A stretch of DNA of 64,000 bases, from contig NZ_JBFANZ010000019.1 in assembly GCF_040659735.1 (NCBI RefSeq), positions 56,453-120,452 of the forward strand. Direction: 5' to 3'. Within the stretch, counting starts at the first letter, position 1. Each line of letters starts with the position of its first letter. The notes below the pieces were generated by a model. The model saw only the letters and a list, made by a program, of their open reading frames with translations, was not told the origin of the DNA and did no database searches. Below are positions 33,200-45,181 of the stretch, in pieces. The translations under genes and the position numbers were made by a program. The DNA is from Micromonospora_I sp040659735 (GTDB lineage: Bacteria > Actinomycetota > Actinomycetes > Mycobacteriales > Micromonosporaceae).

Positions 33200-33875
33200 C
33201 CGCGCGGGTAGGTGTGGTGACCTTCCCCGGGTCCCTCGACGACGGGGACGCCGCCCGGGCGGTCCGCCTCGCCGGCGGCGACGCGGTCCGGCTCTGGCAC
33301 AACGACTCCGACCTGCAGGGTGTGGACGCCGTGGTGCTGCCCGGCGGCTTCTCCTACGGCGACTACCTGCGCTGCGGCGCGATCGCCCGGTTCGCCCCCA
33401 TGATGGAGTCGATCGTCGCCGCGGCCCGGGACGGGCTGCCGGTGCTCGGCATCTGCAACGGCTTCCAGATCCTCTGCGAGGCGCACCTGCTGCCCGGCGC
33501 GCTGACCCGCAACCAGCACCTGCACTTCCGCAACCGGGACCAGCTGCTGCGGGTGGAGTCGATCGACACCGCCTTCACCAACAGCTTCAGCGCCGGGCAG
33601 GAGGTACTCATCCCGGTCAAGAACGGTGAGGGCTGCTACGTCGCCGACGAGCGCACCCTCGACGAACTGGAAGCGACCGGGCGGGTCGTCGCCCGCTACC
33701 TCGGCGGCAACCCCAACGGCTCGCAGCGCGACATCGCCGCGATCACCAACGAAGCCGGCAACGTCGTCGGCATCATGCCGCACCCCGAGCACGCCGTGGA
33801 GGCGCTCACCGGCCCCTCCCTCGACGGACTCGGCTTCTTCACCTCGATCCTCAAACATCTGGCGGGAGCGCCGGC

Positions 33876-33879
<4 letters not shown>
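33196..33879 (+). CDS. purQ: FGAM synthase glutaminase subunit PurQ
   Basis: The product has 227 residues and is a class I glutamine amidotransferase supplying ammonia to PurL. The nucleophile is in VLGICNGFQIL, the oxyanion region in VLPGGFSYGDYLRCGAIA, and the His/Glu pair in GIMPHPEHAVE. The GTG start and stop overlap purS and purL by 4 bp each, so the three subunits are translationally coupled. Confidence 0.96.
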
Positions 33880-36485
<2,606 letters not shown>

Positions 36486-36489
36486 GGCG

Positions 36490-37245
36490 TTGCCCGAGCC
36501 CGTCTACGCCCAGCCCGGGGCAGGCGCGCGGTTCGAGTGGGGTCTCGCGGGCGCGGCCGAACTCGGCCGCGTCTGCGCCGCCCTGGTGGTCGTGGACGTG
36601 CTCTCATTCACCACCTCCGTTGAGGTGGCGGTGAGCCGGGGGATGCGGGTGCACCCATTCCCATGGGGTGATCAGGCCGCCGAGTACGCGCGCCGGGTCG
36701 GCGCGGTCGCCGCCGTGGGACGCAGCGACGTCACCCCGCACCGCCCGTGGTCGCTGTCGCCCGCCGCGCTGCGGACCGCTCCGGCGGTGCCGGATCTGGT
36801 GCTGCCCTCCCCGAACGGGTCGGCGATCTGCGCGGCGGCGAGCGCGACCGGGCTGCCGGTGGTGGCCGGTTGCCTGCGTAACGCACCCGCCGTCGCACGT
36901 TGGCTGGTCGCTCACGGGTACGGCTCCGCGGACACGCCCGTGGGCGTCATCGCGGCGGGGGAGCGGTGGCCGGACGGCACGCTGCGCCCCTCCGTCGAGG
37001 ATCTGCTCGGCGCCGCCGCGGTTCTCGATGGGCTCGCGATGGTTTCCGGCGGGCTCTCCGTGGAGGCGGCCGTCGCGCTGGCGGCGCTGGCGAGCCTGCC
37101 CGACGTCCCCGCTGCGGTCCGGGGCTGTGTCTCCGGCCGGGAACTCATCACGCGTGGCTATGCCGAGGATGTCGTGATCGCCGCCGAACCGGGGGTGTCG
37201 GACGTGGTCCCGGTCCTGCGCAACGGGATCTTCTCCGAAAACTGA
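36490..37245 (+). CDS. 2-phosphosulfolactate phosphatase-like (ComB family) protein
   Basis: The product has about 251 residues. The ComB fold is indicated by LVVVDVLSFTTSVEVAVSRG, LVLPSPNGSAICAAAS, VVAGCLRNAPAVARWL and VIAAGERWPDGTLRPSVEDLLGAAAVL. ComB dephosphorylates 2-phosphosulfolactate in coenzyme M synthesis, but actinobacterial homologues have no known substrate. I chose TTG 36490, 4 bp after purL, which keeps the family N-terminus; an ATG at 36448 would overlap purL by 38 bp. It is probably co-transcribed with purSQL. Confidence 0.75.
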   Translation: MPEPVYAQPGAGARFEWGLAGAAELGRVCAALVVVDVLSFTTSVEVAVSRGMRVHPFPWGDQAAEYARRVGAVAAVGRSDVTPHRPWSLSPAALRTAPAVPDLVLPSPNGSAICAAASATGLPVVAGCLRNAPAVARWLVAHGYGSADTPVGVIAAGERWPDGTLRPSVEDLLGAAAVLDGLAMVSGGLSVEAAVALAALASLPDVPAAVRGCVSGRELITRGYAEDVVIAAEPGVSDVVPVLRNGIFSEN

Positions 37246-37290
37246 TCAGGGGCCTCGGCGCGGGTGAACTCCCGCGGCCGAGGCCCCTGA
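37246..37290. terminator. Strong convergent terminator hairpin
   Basis: TCAGGGGCCTCGGC (37246-37259) and GCCGAGGCCCCTGA (37277-37290) are perfect 14-bp arms. GCGGG/CCCGC extends the stem inside, with one bulged G and a 6-nt loop. It starts right after the ComB-like stop and serves the leftward gene at 37305 too. Confidence 0.85.
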
Positions 37291-37304
37291 CAGGACCGTC
37301 GTTG

Positions 37305-39464
37305 TCAGTCGTCGAGCCAGTCCAGCGAGCGCCGCTCCGAACGACCCGGCTGCTGCGGACCTTGCGGACCTTGCGGGCCTTGAGGACCTTGGGGACCGCC
37401 GTGCCGTGACTGGCCGGCCGAGGGCGCCTGGTCGTCGTAGTAGCCGCCCTGCTCGTAACCGCGCTCGCCGTAGCCGCCGCGCTGGTCGGGCACCCGGTCC
37501 TGACCGCCGGGCGCCTCATAGCCGCCGCGTTGGTCGTAGCCCCCGCCGCCCTGCTCGTAGCCACCCGGTCCGCCGCCGTAACCCTGGCCGTAGCCGCCGG
37601 GCGCGGCGCCGTAGCCGGCACCGGCGTCATAGCCGCTGCCCGCGGTCGGGGCTTCGTAACCGCCGGCGCCCTGGGCGTAGTCGCCCGGCCCGTCGTAGCC
37701 GGCGCCGGGAGCGTTGTAGCCCTGCTCCTGGTTGTAGCCGCCACGGCCCTGCTCGGCATTCTGGCCGTACGGAGCCGGCTCGTACGGTGCGGCCGGTCGG
37801 CCGTATCCGTTGGCGCCGCCGTCGTAGCGGCCGGTCGGCTCGTCGTAGCGTTCGCCGTAGCCGCCCTGCGGTGCGCCGTAGCCGGGGCCGGTCGGACCGG
37901 CCGGCGGAGCGTAGTCACCGCCGCCGTAGCCCTCGCCGCCCGGCGCGCGACCCGCGGGGCCGGCCGGTGCGCCGTAGGCGTTGCCCGTGGATGGCGCGTT
38001 GCCGTAGGGGCCGCCCGGACCGTTGGGACCGCCGTAGCCGCCACCGGACGACGGAGCGTTGGGGTACCCGCCCGCCGGGGCGGGCGGGCCGTAGTTGCCT
38101 GGACCGCCGGACGGTGCACCGGACGGTACGCCGTAACCGCCACCCGATGACGGCGCGTTCGGATAGCCACCGGCGGCGGGCCCGCCACCGTAGCCACCCG
38201 TGGCGTCGGCCGGGCCGTATCCGGCCTGGGTCGGTGCGCCGCCGCCGTAGCCGGCGCCGTACGACGGAGGCTGCGGCCCGGCCTGCTGGACGGGGGGCAA
38301 CGGGGCGCCGTACGGGTCGGGGAACTCGTCGTCGATCGGCGGGATGTTGTGGAGCATCGTCGGTGCGTCGGCCAGCGAACCGCCCGCGACCATCGTCGCG
38401 TCCGTGCCGACGCCTGCCCGGTTGGTGATCCGGGTCGCGTCGTTGCCGCCCCCGTAGCCGCCCGCCGCGCCGCGACCGCTGATCGCCTCGTCCGCTTCGT
38501 CCTCGTCGGCCTCGTTCTCCTTGCGGCGGACGAGCAGAAGCACGATGGCGCCGACGCCGAGGGCGACCAGGAGCCCGCCGACGATGATGAGCAGCCACGA
38601 CGTGCCGCCGCTGTTGGAGGCGTTCTTGGTCGCCGGTGCCGCTGCGGCCGGGGCCGTGGTCTCCTCCGCGCCGGGGGTCTCCTCGGCCGGCTCCTCGCTG
38701 GCCGAAGGCGTCGCGGACGGCGTGGGAGCCGTCGCCGACTTCAGCGCCAGCGTCGGTCCGGCGATCGCCTGGCCGGCGACGCCGTTGATCCGCTTGAAGT
38801 CGGTCTGCGCCTTGTAGTTCTCCGCCTGCGCGCCGATGAGGATCTCACCGGGGGCGATCGGCTCACTCTCCGTCGAGGTGAACCGGTAGTTGCCGCTGCC
38901 GTTGGCGGTGACGGTGTAGCGGTGGCCCTGCGAGTCGCTCATCGCGACGAGGGCGCCGGAGAGCCCCTTGCCGGTGTCGATGTCGGTGACCTTGCCCGAG
39001 ATCGACTTGACCGTCGCGGCCTGTTGCGACTTGACGGTGACGGTTTGCCTGGCGGTGCCGGTCTCGTTCCCCGCCTGCGCCCGGATCTGTACCTCGCCGG
39101 ACTTGCTCTGCCCGGCTGCGACGTTCCCCGCGCGCAGCGTGGCCGTGAAGTCTCCGGCCTTGCCGCGTTCGATTGTCTCCGTACCGGAGCAGCCGGATTG
39201 GCAGCTGAGTTCGGAGAAGGACGAGCTCACGTTGATCGTGAACGAATCGTCGGCAGGTTGGCCGAGCCCGCTCTGGTTCTTGTTCGTTACCCGGAACTTG
39301 AGCGTGACGGTCTGGCCGGGCGATAACGTCGTAGAGAGACTGGTTATCTGCACCGCTGGCGCGTCGGCGAGAGCGGGAGCGGCGGGGGCTGCGACCAGGG
39401 CACTGGCTGCCAGCGCCACGACCACACCGGCCCGCGTCATCCAGGCTCGTCGGTGTGTTGTCAC
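37305..39464 (-). CDS. Exported beta-domain protein with TM helix and long Gly/Tyr-rich cytoplasmic tail
   Basis: The product has 719 residues from GTG 39464 (GGAAGG 8 nt upstream). A signal peptide (MTRAGVVVALAAS, PALADAP) is followed by a CARDB-like beta domain with a CQSGC pair and a carboxypeptidase-regulatory-like domain (SGKVTDIDTGKGLSGALVAMSD). A Pro/Glu/Thr linker leads to a single helix (WLLIIVGGLLVALGVGAIVLLL), then RRKENEADEDE and about 350 residues of GYGG/PSSGGGY/GGYE repeats. The tail is predicted disordered. It may be a signalling or scaffold protein; no function is known. Confidence 0.75.
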   Translation of the reverse strand: MTTHRRAWMTRAGVVVALAASALVAAPAAPALADAPAVQITSLSTTLSPGQTVTLKFRVTNKNQSGLGQPADDSFTINVSSSFSELSCQSGCSGTETIERGKAGDFTATLRAGNVAAGQSKSGEVQIRAQAGNETGTARQTVTVKSQQAATVKSISGKVTDIDTGKGLSGALVAMSDSQGHRYTVTANGSGNYRFTSTESEPIAPGEILIGAQAENYKAQTDFKRINGVAGQAIAGPTLALKSATAPTPSATPSASEEPAEETPGAEETTAPAAAAPATKNASNSGGTSWLLIIVGGLLVALGVGAIVLLLVRRKENEADEDEADEAISGRGAAGGYGGGNDATRITNRAGVGTDATMVAGGSLADAPTMLHNIPPIDDEFPDPYGAPLPPVQQAGPQPPSYGAGYGGGAPTQAGYGPADATGGYGGGPAAGGYPNAPSSGGGYGVPSGAPSGGPGNYGPPAPAGGYPNAPSSGGGYGGPNGPGGPYGNAPSTGNAYGAPAGPAGRAPGGEGYGGGDYAPPAGPTGPGYGAPQGGYGERYDEPTGRYDGGANGYGRPAAPYEPAPYGQNAEQGRGGYNQEQGYNAPGAGYDGPGDYAQGAGGYEAPTAGSGYDAGAGYGAAPGGYGQGYGGGPGGYEQGGGGYDQRGGYEAPGGQDRVPDQRGGYGERGYEQGGYYDDQAPSAGQSRHGGPQGPQGPQGPQGPQQPGRSERRSLDWLDD

Positions 39465-39609
39465 GTCCACCGCCTTCCGGTCTGAATCTTCCCCGGCCGA
39501 TGTCTTCGGGCAGGGGTCACCCGTGACGAGTACACCGTCGGCCACTATGCCTTGTCTGACCGGATCAGCGCGACCCAGGGGCGACAGCAACTAGCGCGAC
39601 GGCGGGTCG

Positions 39610-39615
39610 TATCGT
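39610..39615 (+). promoter_or_regulatory. -10 box (TATCGT) of a leaderless gene
   Basis: TATCGT ends 6 nt before GTG 39622, without a ribosome-binding site. Confidence 0.5.
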
Positions 39616-39621
39616 CCCGTC

Positions 39622-39975
39622 GTGTCCTCTCCGCACAATAAGTCCTCGGCGGTCGCGGCCGTCGAAGCGGCGCTCGATGCCGGCCTCGTGCCGGACCGCA
39701 ACGAGCTGCGTGACGCTGTCCGTGCCCTCCTGTCCGACCTGGTCAGCCGAGCTCCCGGCCGATCGGTGGAGGTGCGGGTCCCACCTTACGGTGCAGTTCA
39801 GTGCGGAGAGGGTCCGCGGCACACCCGGGGCACCCCGCCGAACGTGGTCGAGACCGATCCGCAGACGTGGGTGAGGCTCGCTACAGGGCGGCTTGCGTGG
39901 GCGGACGCGGTCGCTGAGGGGCGCGTCCGGGCGAGCGGACACCGTGCCGACATTTCGGCTTACATCCCGCTGTAA
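39622..39975 (+). CDS. Sterol-carrier-family small protein
   Basis: The product has 117 residues. ALLSDLVSRAPGRSVEVRVPPYGAVQC, HTRGTPPNVVETDPQTWVRLATGRLAWADAV and a terminal HRADISAYIPL form the truncated SCP2-like pattern of a protein found next to purF in many actinobacteria. It would be a small lipid-binding protein of unknown role. GTG 39622 is leaderless (TATCGT box). It precedes purF with 145 bp between. Confidence 0.8.
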   Translation: MSSPHNKSSAVAAVEAALDAGLVPDRNELRDAVRALLSDLVSRAPGRSVEVRVPPYGAVQCGEGPRHTRGTPPNVVETDPQTWVRLATGRLAWADAVAEGRVRASGHRADISAYIPL

Positions 39976-40120
39976 CTCGGCGATGATATCGGCGACGGTC
40001 ACTGAAAGCGCTCAAAAAGTCGCTCTCTGTTATCGGCCGAAGCTCGCGTACACTGTTCCGCGACGGTATTCCGGTGACTGCGCAGCACTGAGTCACAGCA
40101 GCAGTACGAGGGAGCGACAG

Positions 40121-41707
40121 GTGCCCCGAGGCGACGGCCGGTTAAGCCATGACCTCGACCCCCAACGACCCGGTCCGCAGGACGCCTGCGGCGTCTTCGG
40201 AGTCTGGGCGCCGGGGGAAGAAGTTGCCAAGCTCAGCTACTTCGGTCTCTACGCGCTACAGCACCGCGGCCAGGAGGCCGCGGGCATCGCGGTCAGCGAC
40301 GGCTCCGGAGTTGTGGTCTACAAGGACCTCGGGCTGGTCGCCCAGGTCTTCGACGAGCCCACGTTGGCGAGCCTGCGAGGGCATCTGGCGATCGGGCACA
40401 CGCGCTACTCCACCACCGGCGGGTCGACCTGGGAAAACGCCCAGCCGACCATCCGCGCCACGGCGGCCGGCACCACCATCGCGCTCGCGCACAACGGCAA
40501 CCTGGTCAACACCGCGGAGCTTTCCCGTGAGGTGAGCGAGCGGGGCATGGCGGCCGACGGTTCGACGTCCGACACGGCGCTCGTGACCACGCTGCTGGCG
40601 GGCCGCCCGGACCTCTCGGTCGAAGCGGCCGCGCTGGAGGTGCTGCCGACGCTGCGCGGCGCGTTCAGTTTCGTGTTCATGGACGAGACCACGCTCTACG
40701 CCGCGCGCGACCCCCACGGGGTGCGGCCGCTGGTGCTCGGACGCCTGGAGCGGGGGTGGGTGGTGGCGAGCGAGACGGCCGCCCTCGACATCGTCGGGGC
40801 GAGCGTGGTGCGCGAGGTCGAGCCCGGCGAGTTGATCGCCATCGACGAGCACGGCCTCCGGTCGGCGCGGTTCGCCGCCCCGGAGCCGAAGGGCTGTCTC
40901 TTCGAATACGTCTACATCGCCCGCCCCGACACCACGATCGCCGGGCGCAACGTGCACGCCGCGCGGGTGCAGATCGGCCGCAAGCTCGCGGCGGAACACC
41001 CGGTCGAGGCCGATCTGGTGATTCCCGTGCCGGAGTCGGGCACCCCCGCCGCGATCGGCTACGCGGAGGCGTCCGGCATCACCTACGGCGCCGGCCTGAT
41101 GAAGAACCCGTACGTGGGGCGGACGTTCATCCAGCCCTCGCAGACGCTGCGTCAGCTCGGCATCCGCCTGAAGCTCAACCCGCTCCGGGAAAACGTGCGG
41201 GGCAAGCGGATCGTGGTGGTCGACGACTCGATCGTGCGGGGCAACACCCAGCGCGCGATCGTGCGGATGCTGCGCGAGGCGGGTGCGCTGGAGGTGCATG
41301 TCCGGATCTCGTCACCGCCGGTCAATTGGCCGTGTTTCTACGGCATCGACTTCGCGACCCGCGCCGAGTTGCTCGCCAACGGTCTCGACACCGACGGCAT
41401 CCGGCGATCCATCGGCGCCGACACGCTGGGGTACGTCTCCCTCGCCGGGCTGATCGCGGCGACCGAGCAGCCGAAGACGCGCCTCTGCCGCGCGTGTTTC
41501 GATGGTGAATACCCGATCGAGTTGCCGGCCGGGAACCTGATCGGTAAGCACCTGCTCGAAGGTGTGGGTCGCCGGGCCTCCGGCGTCGTGGGCCAAGGCC
41601 CGCGCACCGGGGAGCAGGACGACCAGGCCGGGACGGATGTTCCGGCGCCGGGCGTCTCACCACTCGTCGCCGTAGCCGGCGGCGGTGAGGCGCTGCACCG
41701 CCCATAG
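40121..41707 (+). CDS. purF: Amidophosphoribosyltransferase
   Basis: The product catalyses the committed step PRPP + glutamine to phosphoribosylamine. It has 528 residues. Residues up to about 22 form a propeptide before DACGVFGVWAP, where the Cys becomes the N-terminal nucleophile. Other landmarks are HTRYSTTGGS, AHNGNLVNT, RDPHGVRPLVLG, VPESGTPAAIGYAEAS and the PRPP loop VVVDDSIVRGNT. Two late Cys groups (CLFEYVYIARPD; CRACFDGEYP) recall Fe-S cluster ligands of the Bacillus type. GTG 40121 follows GAGGGAG. TACACT at 40049 is a possible -10. Confidence 0.96.
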   Translation: MPRGDGRLSHDLDPQRPGPQDACGVFGVWAPGEEVAKLSYFGLYALQHRGQEAAGIAVSDGSGVVVYKDLGLVAQVFDEPTLASLRGHLAIGHTRYSTTGGSTWENAQPTIRATAAGTTIALAHNGNLVNTAELSREVSERGMAADGSTSDTALVTTLLAGRPDLSVEAAALEVLPTLRGAFSFVFMDETTLYAARDPHGVRPLVLGRLERGWVVASETAALDIVGASVVREVEPGELIAIDEHGLRSARFAAPEPKGCLFEYVYIARPDTTIAGRNVHAARVQIGRKLAAEHPVEADLVIPVPESGTPAAIGYAEASGITYGAGLMKNPYVGRTFIQPSQTLRQLGIRLKLNPLRENVRGKRIVVVDDSIVRGNTQRAIVRMLREAGALEVHVRISSPPVNWPCFYGIDFATRAELLANGLDTDGIRRSIGADTLGYVSLAGLIAATEQPKTRLCRACFDGEYPIELPAGNLIGKHLLEGVGRRASGVVGQGPRTGEQDDQAGTDVPAPGVSPLVAVAGGGEALHRP

Positions 41708-41813
41708 CACTGGCCGGTCCGGCTCACGCTGTCCGGCCAGTGAGCACACCCGTCGAGTGATCCTCGACCGCTACCCGACGCGGTTTACCGCGGGAAACAC
41801 AAAGGGGAGAACC

Positions 41814-42986
<1,173 letters not shown>

Positions 42987-43097
42987 CTTTCCACCGGTGA
43001 TCACTATTTGCTGATCATGCGCATACGTGATTGGCACTTCACCCGAGTGGACACCTCCGCCTAGCCTGAAGCGGCATCCACAGGTAGAGGAGGGGCG

Positions 43098-44231
43098 GTG
43101 ACGCGCGAGCGGGTGAGGTTTTCGGGCATGCGTGGCATCGCTTCCGTGCCGACGTATGTCGTCATGCAGCCCACGACGTTGTGCAACCTCGACTGCGCGT
43201 ACTGCTATCTGCCGTTCCGGTCCCAGGACCGCAAGATGCCGACGGAGGTCGCGGCGGCGGTGGCCGCCGCGGTCAACGACTGGGCCCGGGACGGCCGCTT
43301 CTCGGTGGTCTGGCACGGGAGCGAACCGCTCGCCACCGGGCGGGAGTACTTCGCGGAGCTGCTCGCTCCCTTCGACCCCGGCGTCGAGCACCACGTGCAG
43401 ACCAACGCGACCCTGATTGACGATGCGTGGTGCGAGTTTCTGACCGCGCACCAGGTGCGGGTCAGCGTCAGCGTCGACGGCCCACGCGAGCGCAACAGCG
43501 AGCGGGTGGGTCGGGGCGGACAGCCGTCGTACGACCGCGTCATGCGCGGTGTCGAAGCGCTGCGCCGGCATGGCATCGGTTTCTCGGCGCTCTGTGTCGT
43601 GAGCGAGCCGACGCCGGGGCTCGCGACCGAGCTCTACGACTACTTCCTGGAGCTCGGCTGCGATGTCCTGGGCATCAACATCGAGGAGATGGAGGGGGTC
43701 AACCGGCGCGGCAACGACCATCCGGCCGCTGCGGTGTCGGGGTTCTGGAGCGAGTTGGTCGCTGCCTGGCGTCGCGATCCCCGGATCCATGTGCGTGAGG
43801 TGGAGTGGTCGCTGCGCTACGCGGCCGCGGTGCTCGACGGCACCGCGGACCGGGTGCTGCCGGCGCAGCTCGATCCCATCCCCACCATCGCGTACGACGG
43901 CTCCGTGGTGCTGCTCTCACCGGAGCTCGCGGGCTTCTCCGACCCCCGCTACGCGGATTTCACCAGCGGAAACGTGCTCGCCACGCCGCTGCCGACGATC
44001 CTGGGGATGCCGGAACGGACGCCCTGGATCGCGGAGTTCCTGACCGGGGTGGAGGCGTGCCGGTCGAGTTGCCCGTACTTCGGGTTCTGCGGAGGCGCGC
44101 ACGCCGCCAACCGTTACTTCGAGCACGGGCGTTTCGACGGTACGGAGACCAACCACTGCCGGAACAGCAAGATCCGCTTATTGGAGGGAGTGTTGAACCA
44201 TGCCCGAGACCACCAGCCGCCGGCATCCTGA
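43098..44231 (+). CDS. amcB: Radical SAM/SPASM peptide maturase, probably cyclophane-forming
   Basis: The product has 377 residues. The radical SAM cluster motif is LCNLDCAYCYLPF (Cys29, Cys33, Cys36), followed by SVVWHGSEPL, HHVQTNATLID and VSVDGP, the usual SPASM-maturase blocks. A reduced C-terminal Fe-S region has Cys321, Cys325, Cys331 (CPYFGFCGG) and Cys354. Such enzymes crosslink aromatic side chains to a nearby backbone-adjacent carbon of Asn/Asp-type residues in a precursor peptide. GTG 43098 follows GAGGAGGGG. Its 3' end overlaps the precursor gene by 32 bp in another frame. I recall this pairing as AmcB/AmcA; the name is from memory. Confidence 0.85.
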   Translation: MTRERVRFSGMRGIASVPTYVVMQPTTLCNLDCAYCYLPFRSQDRKMPTEVAAAVAAAVNDWARDGRFSVVWHGSEPLATGREYFAELLAPFDPGVEHHVQTNATLIDDAWCEFLTAHQVRVSVSVDGPRERNSERVGRGGQPSYDRVMRGVEALRRHGIGFSALCVVSEPTPGLATELYDYFLELGCDVLGINIEEMEGVNRRGNDHPAAAVSGFWSELVAAWRRDPRIHVREVEWSLRYAAAVLDGTADRVLPAQLDPIPTIAYDGSVVLLSPELAGFSDPRYADFTSGNVLATPLPTILGMPERTPWIAEFLTGVEACRSSCPYFGFCGGAHAANRYFEHGRFDGTETNHCRNSKIRLLEGVLNHARDHQPPAS

Positions 44232-44436
44232 CCACGTCGAGGAGGATTCCCTCGACCCGGTTGCCGCGCGAGTGCGGGGGGCCCGGGCGGGGCTTACCGC
44301 GCTGCTCTCGGAGGCGGAGGAGGCACGTCGTCAGCGCGCCGAGGTGGCTGCCGGAGATGGCGGATCCGCGGTCTGCGCCTGGAACCACTTCGAGAACATC
44401 CCGACGTTCTACAACTGGAACAATCGGCCGCGCTGA
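44200..44436 (+). CDS. amcA: RiPP precursor peptide with repeated aromatic-X-Asn core
   Basis: The product has 78 residues. ATG 44200 has GGAGGGAG 9 nt upstream, inside the end of the maturase gene. Residues 1-58 are a charged helical leader (LDPVAARVRGARAGLTALL, EAEEARRQRAEV). The core runs from Cys59 to Arg78 and contains W61-N-H, F64-E-N, F70-Y-N and W73-N-N with an Ile-Pro-Thr spacer. Each aromatic-X-Asn unit is a potential three-residue cyclophane. No leader peptidase or exporter lies nearby. A strong hairpin at 44464 ends the cassette. Confidence 0.85.
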   Translation: MPETTSRRHPDHVEEDSLDPVAARVRGARAGLTALLSEAEEARRQRAEVAAGDGGSAVCAWNHFENIPTFYNWNNRPR

Positions 44437-44463
44437 CGGCACCAAGCGGAGTTCTCGTCGACG

Positions 44464-44509
44464 AAGGACTTGTCGGGGTCAATCGGACGATTGGCCCCGA
44501 CAAGTCCTT
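44464..44509 (+). terminator. Terminator of the RiPP cassette (REP-like hairpin)
   Basis: AAGGACTTGTCGGGG (44464-44478) and CCCCGACAAGTCCTT (44495-44509) are perfect arms. A U-G pair and CAAT/ATTG extend the stem to 20 bp around a 6-nt loop. It lies 27 bp after the precursor stop. The outer part continues as CCTTGATCG, linking it to the other GATCAAGG-type palindromes. Confidence 0.75.
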
Positions 44510-44602
44510 GATCGCATAAACAGTCCTGGTGGACGGTGACCGGCACCAGACGGACACGCATGAGCACGCGGGCGTTACCGCGTGCTCTGATATGGCTGAA
44601 CG

Positions 44603-44818
44603 TCAGCGGGTCGGAGGCACCCAGTTACCCGGGTCGTCGTCCGCGTCGTCCTCGTCATCGTCGTCGACCAACTCTTTGTAGTCGTCGTCGAAGTTGCGGT
44701 CAGACTTCCCACTGCCAGCCAGTTCTCGCTGCAGTGCAGTGAGGTCGGTGTTCGGGGAGTGGTACTTCAACTCCCGGGCCACCTTTGTCTGCTTGGCCTT
44801 AGCACGGCCGCGCCCCAT
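44603..44818 (-). CDS. DUF3073-family protein
   Basis: The product has 71 residues from ATG 44818. It opens MGRGRAKAKQTKVARELKYHSP, then DLTALQRELAG, then a very acidic segment and a final GNWVPPTR. This is the DUF3073 pattern, a small actinobacterial protein with a basic start and an acidic tail, of unknown function. In Streptomyces coelicolor I recall it between purM and the valine dehydrogenase gene, the same order as here apart from the inserted RiPP genes. Confidence 0.9.
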   Translation of the reverse strand: MGRGRAKAKQTKVARELKYHSPNTDLTALQRELAGSGKSDRNFDDDYKELVDDDDEDDADDDPGNWVPPTR

Positions 44819-45181
44819 GGCTCGACCCCCTCGCACAGAATTCGGGGCAGCCCGAAGGCGGGCCCCGATGACGTCAGGCATCTCTCGTGGCTCTTACGGT
44901 ACATGGGGAGGACCCGGTTCGGCACCTCGGGTTACCCGCGTCGCTCCGGCGCGTCGCCGCCGGGCGTGGCGTACTGCGTTTTCCGGGACCGTAAGGAGTG
45001 CATCCCGAATTCGGTCATGACGGCCACCGACGCCCTTTGGGCCTCATCCTTCCCGCCGATCACGGAGTTGTCCACCGGTCACGAACTCTTCACACGATTT
45101 GGTGTCGCTCCGCGTGAACCAGTCCCTGACCGACGCCGGATTCCTTGATCGGCGGAAAGCATGAGGTGCGGCCGGGAACGG
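44819..45181. other. Intergenic region between DUF3073 and the dehydrogenase genes
   Basis: About 360 bp. Near its right end TTCACACG (about 45089-45096) and CGCGTGAA (about 45112-45119) form a weak dyad, and ATTCCTTGATCGGCGG follows. Both pieces resemble the REP-like element at 11654. The DUF3073 promoter must also lie here. I see no supportable coding frame. Confidence 0.45.

Noticed and set aside
37560..38330. Short-period GGNTAC-like repeats that could look like a CRISPR or satellite array
   Set aside because: They are codon-level repeats of the Gly/Tyr-rich tail of one protein, without fixed spacers.
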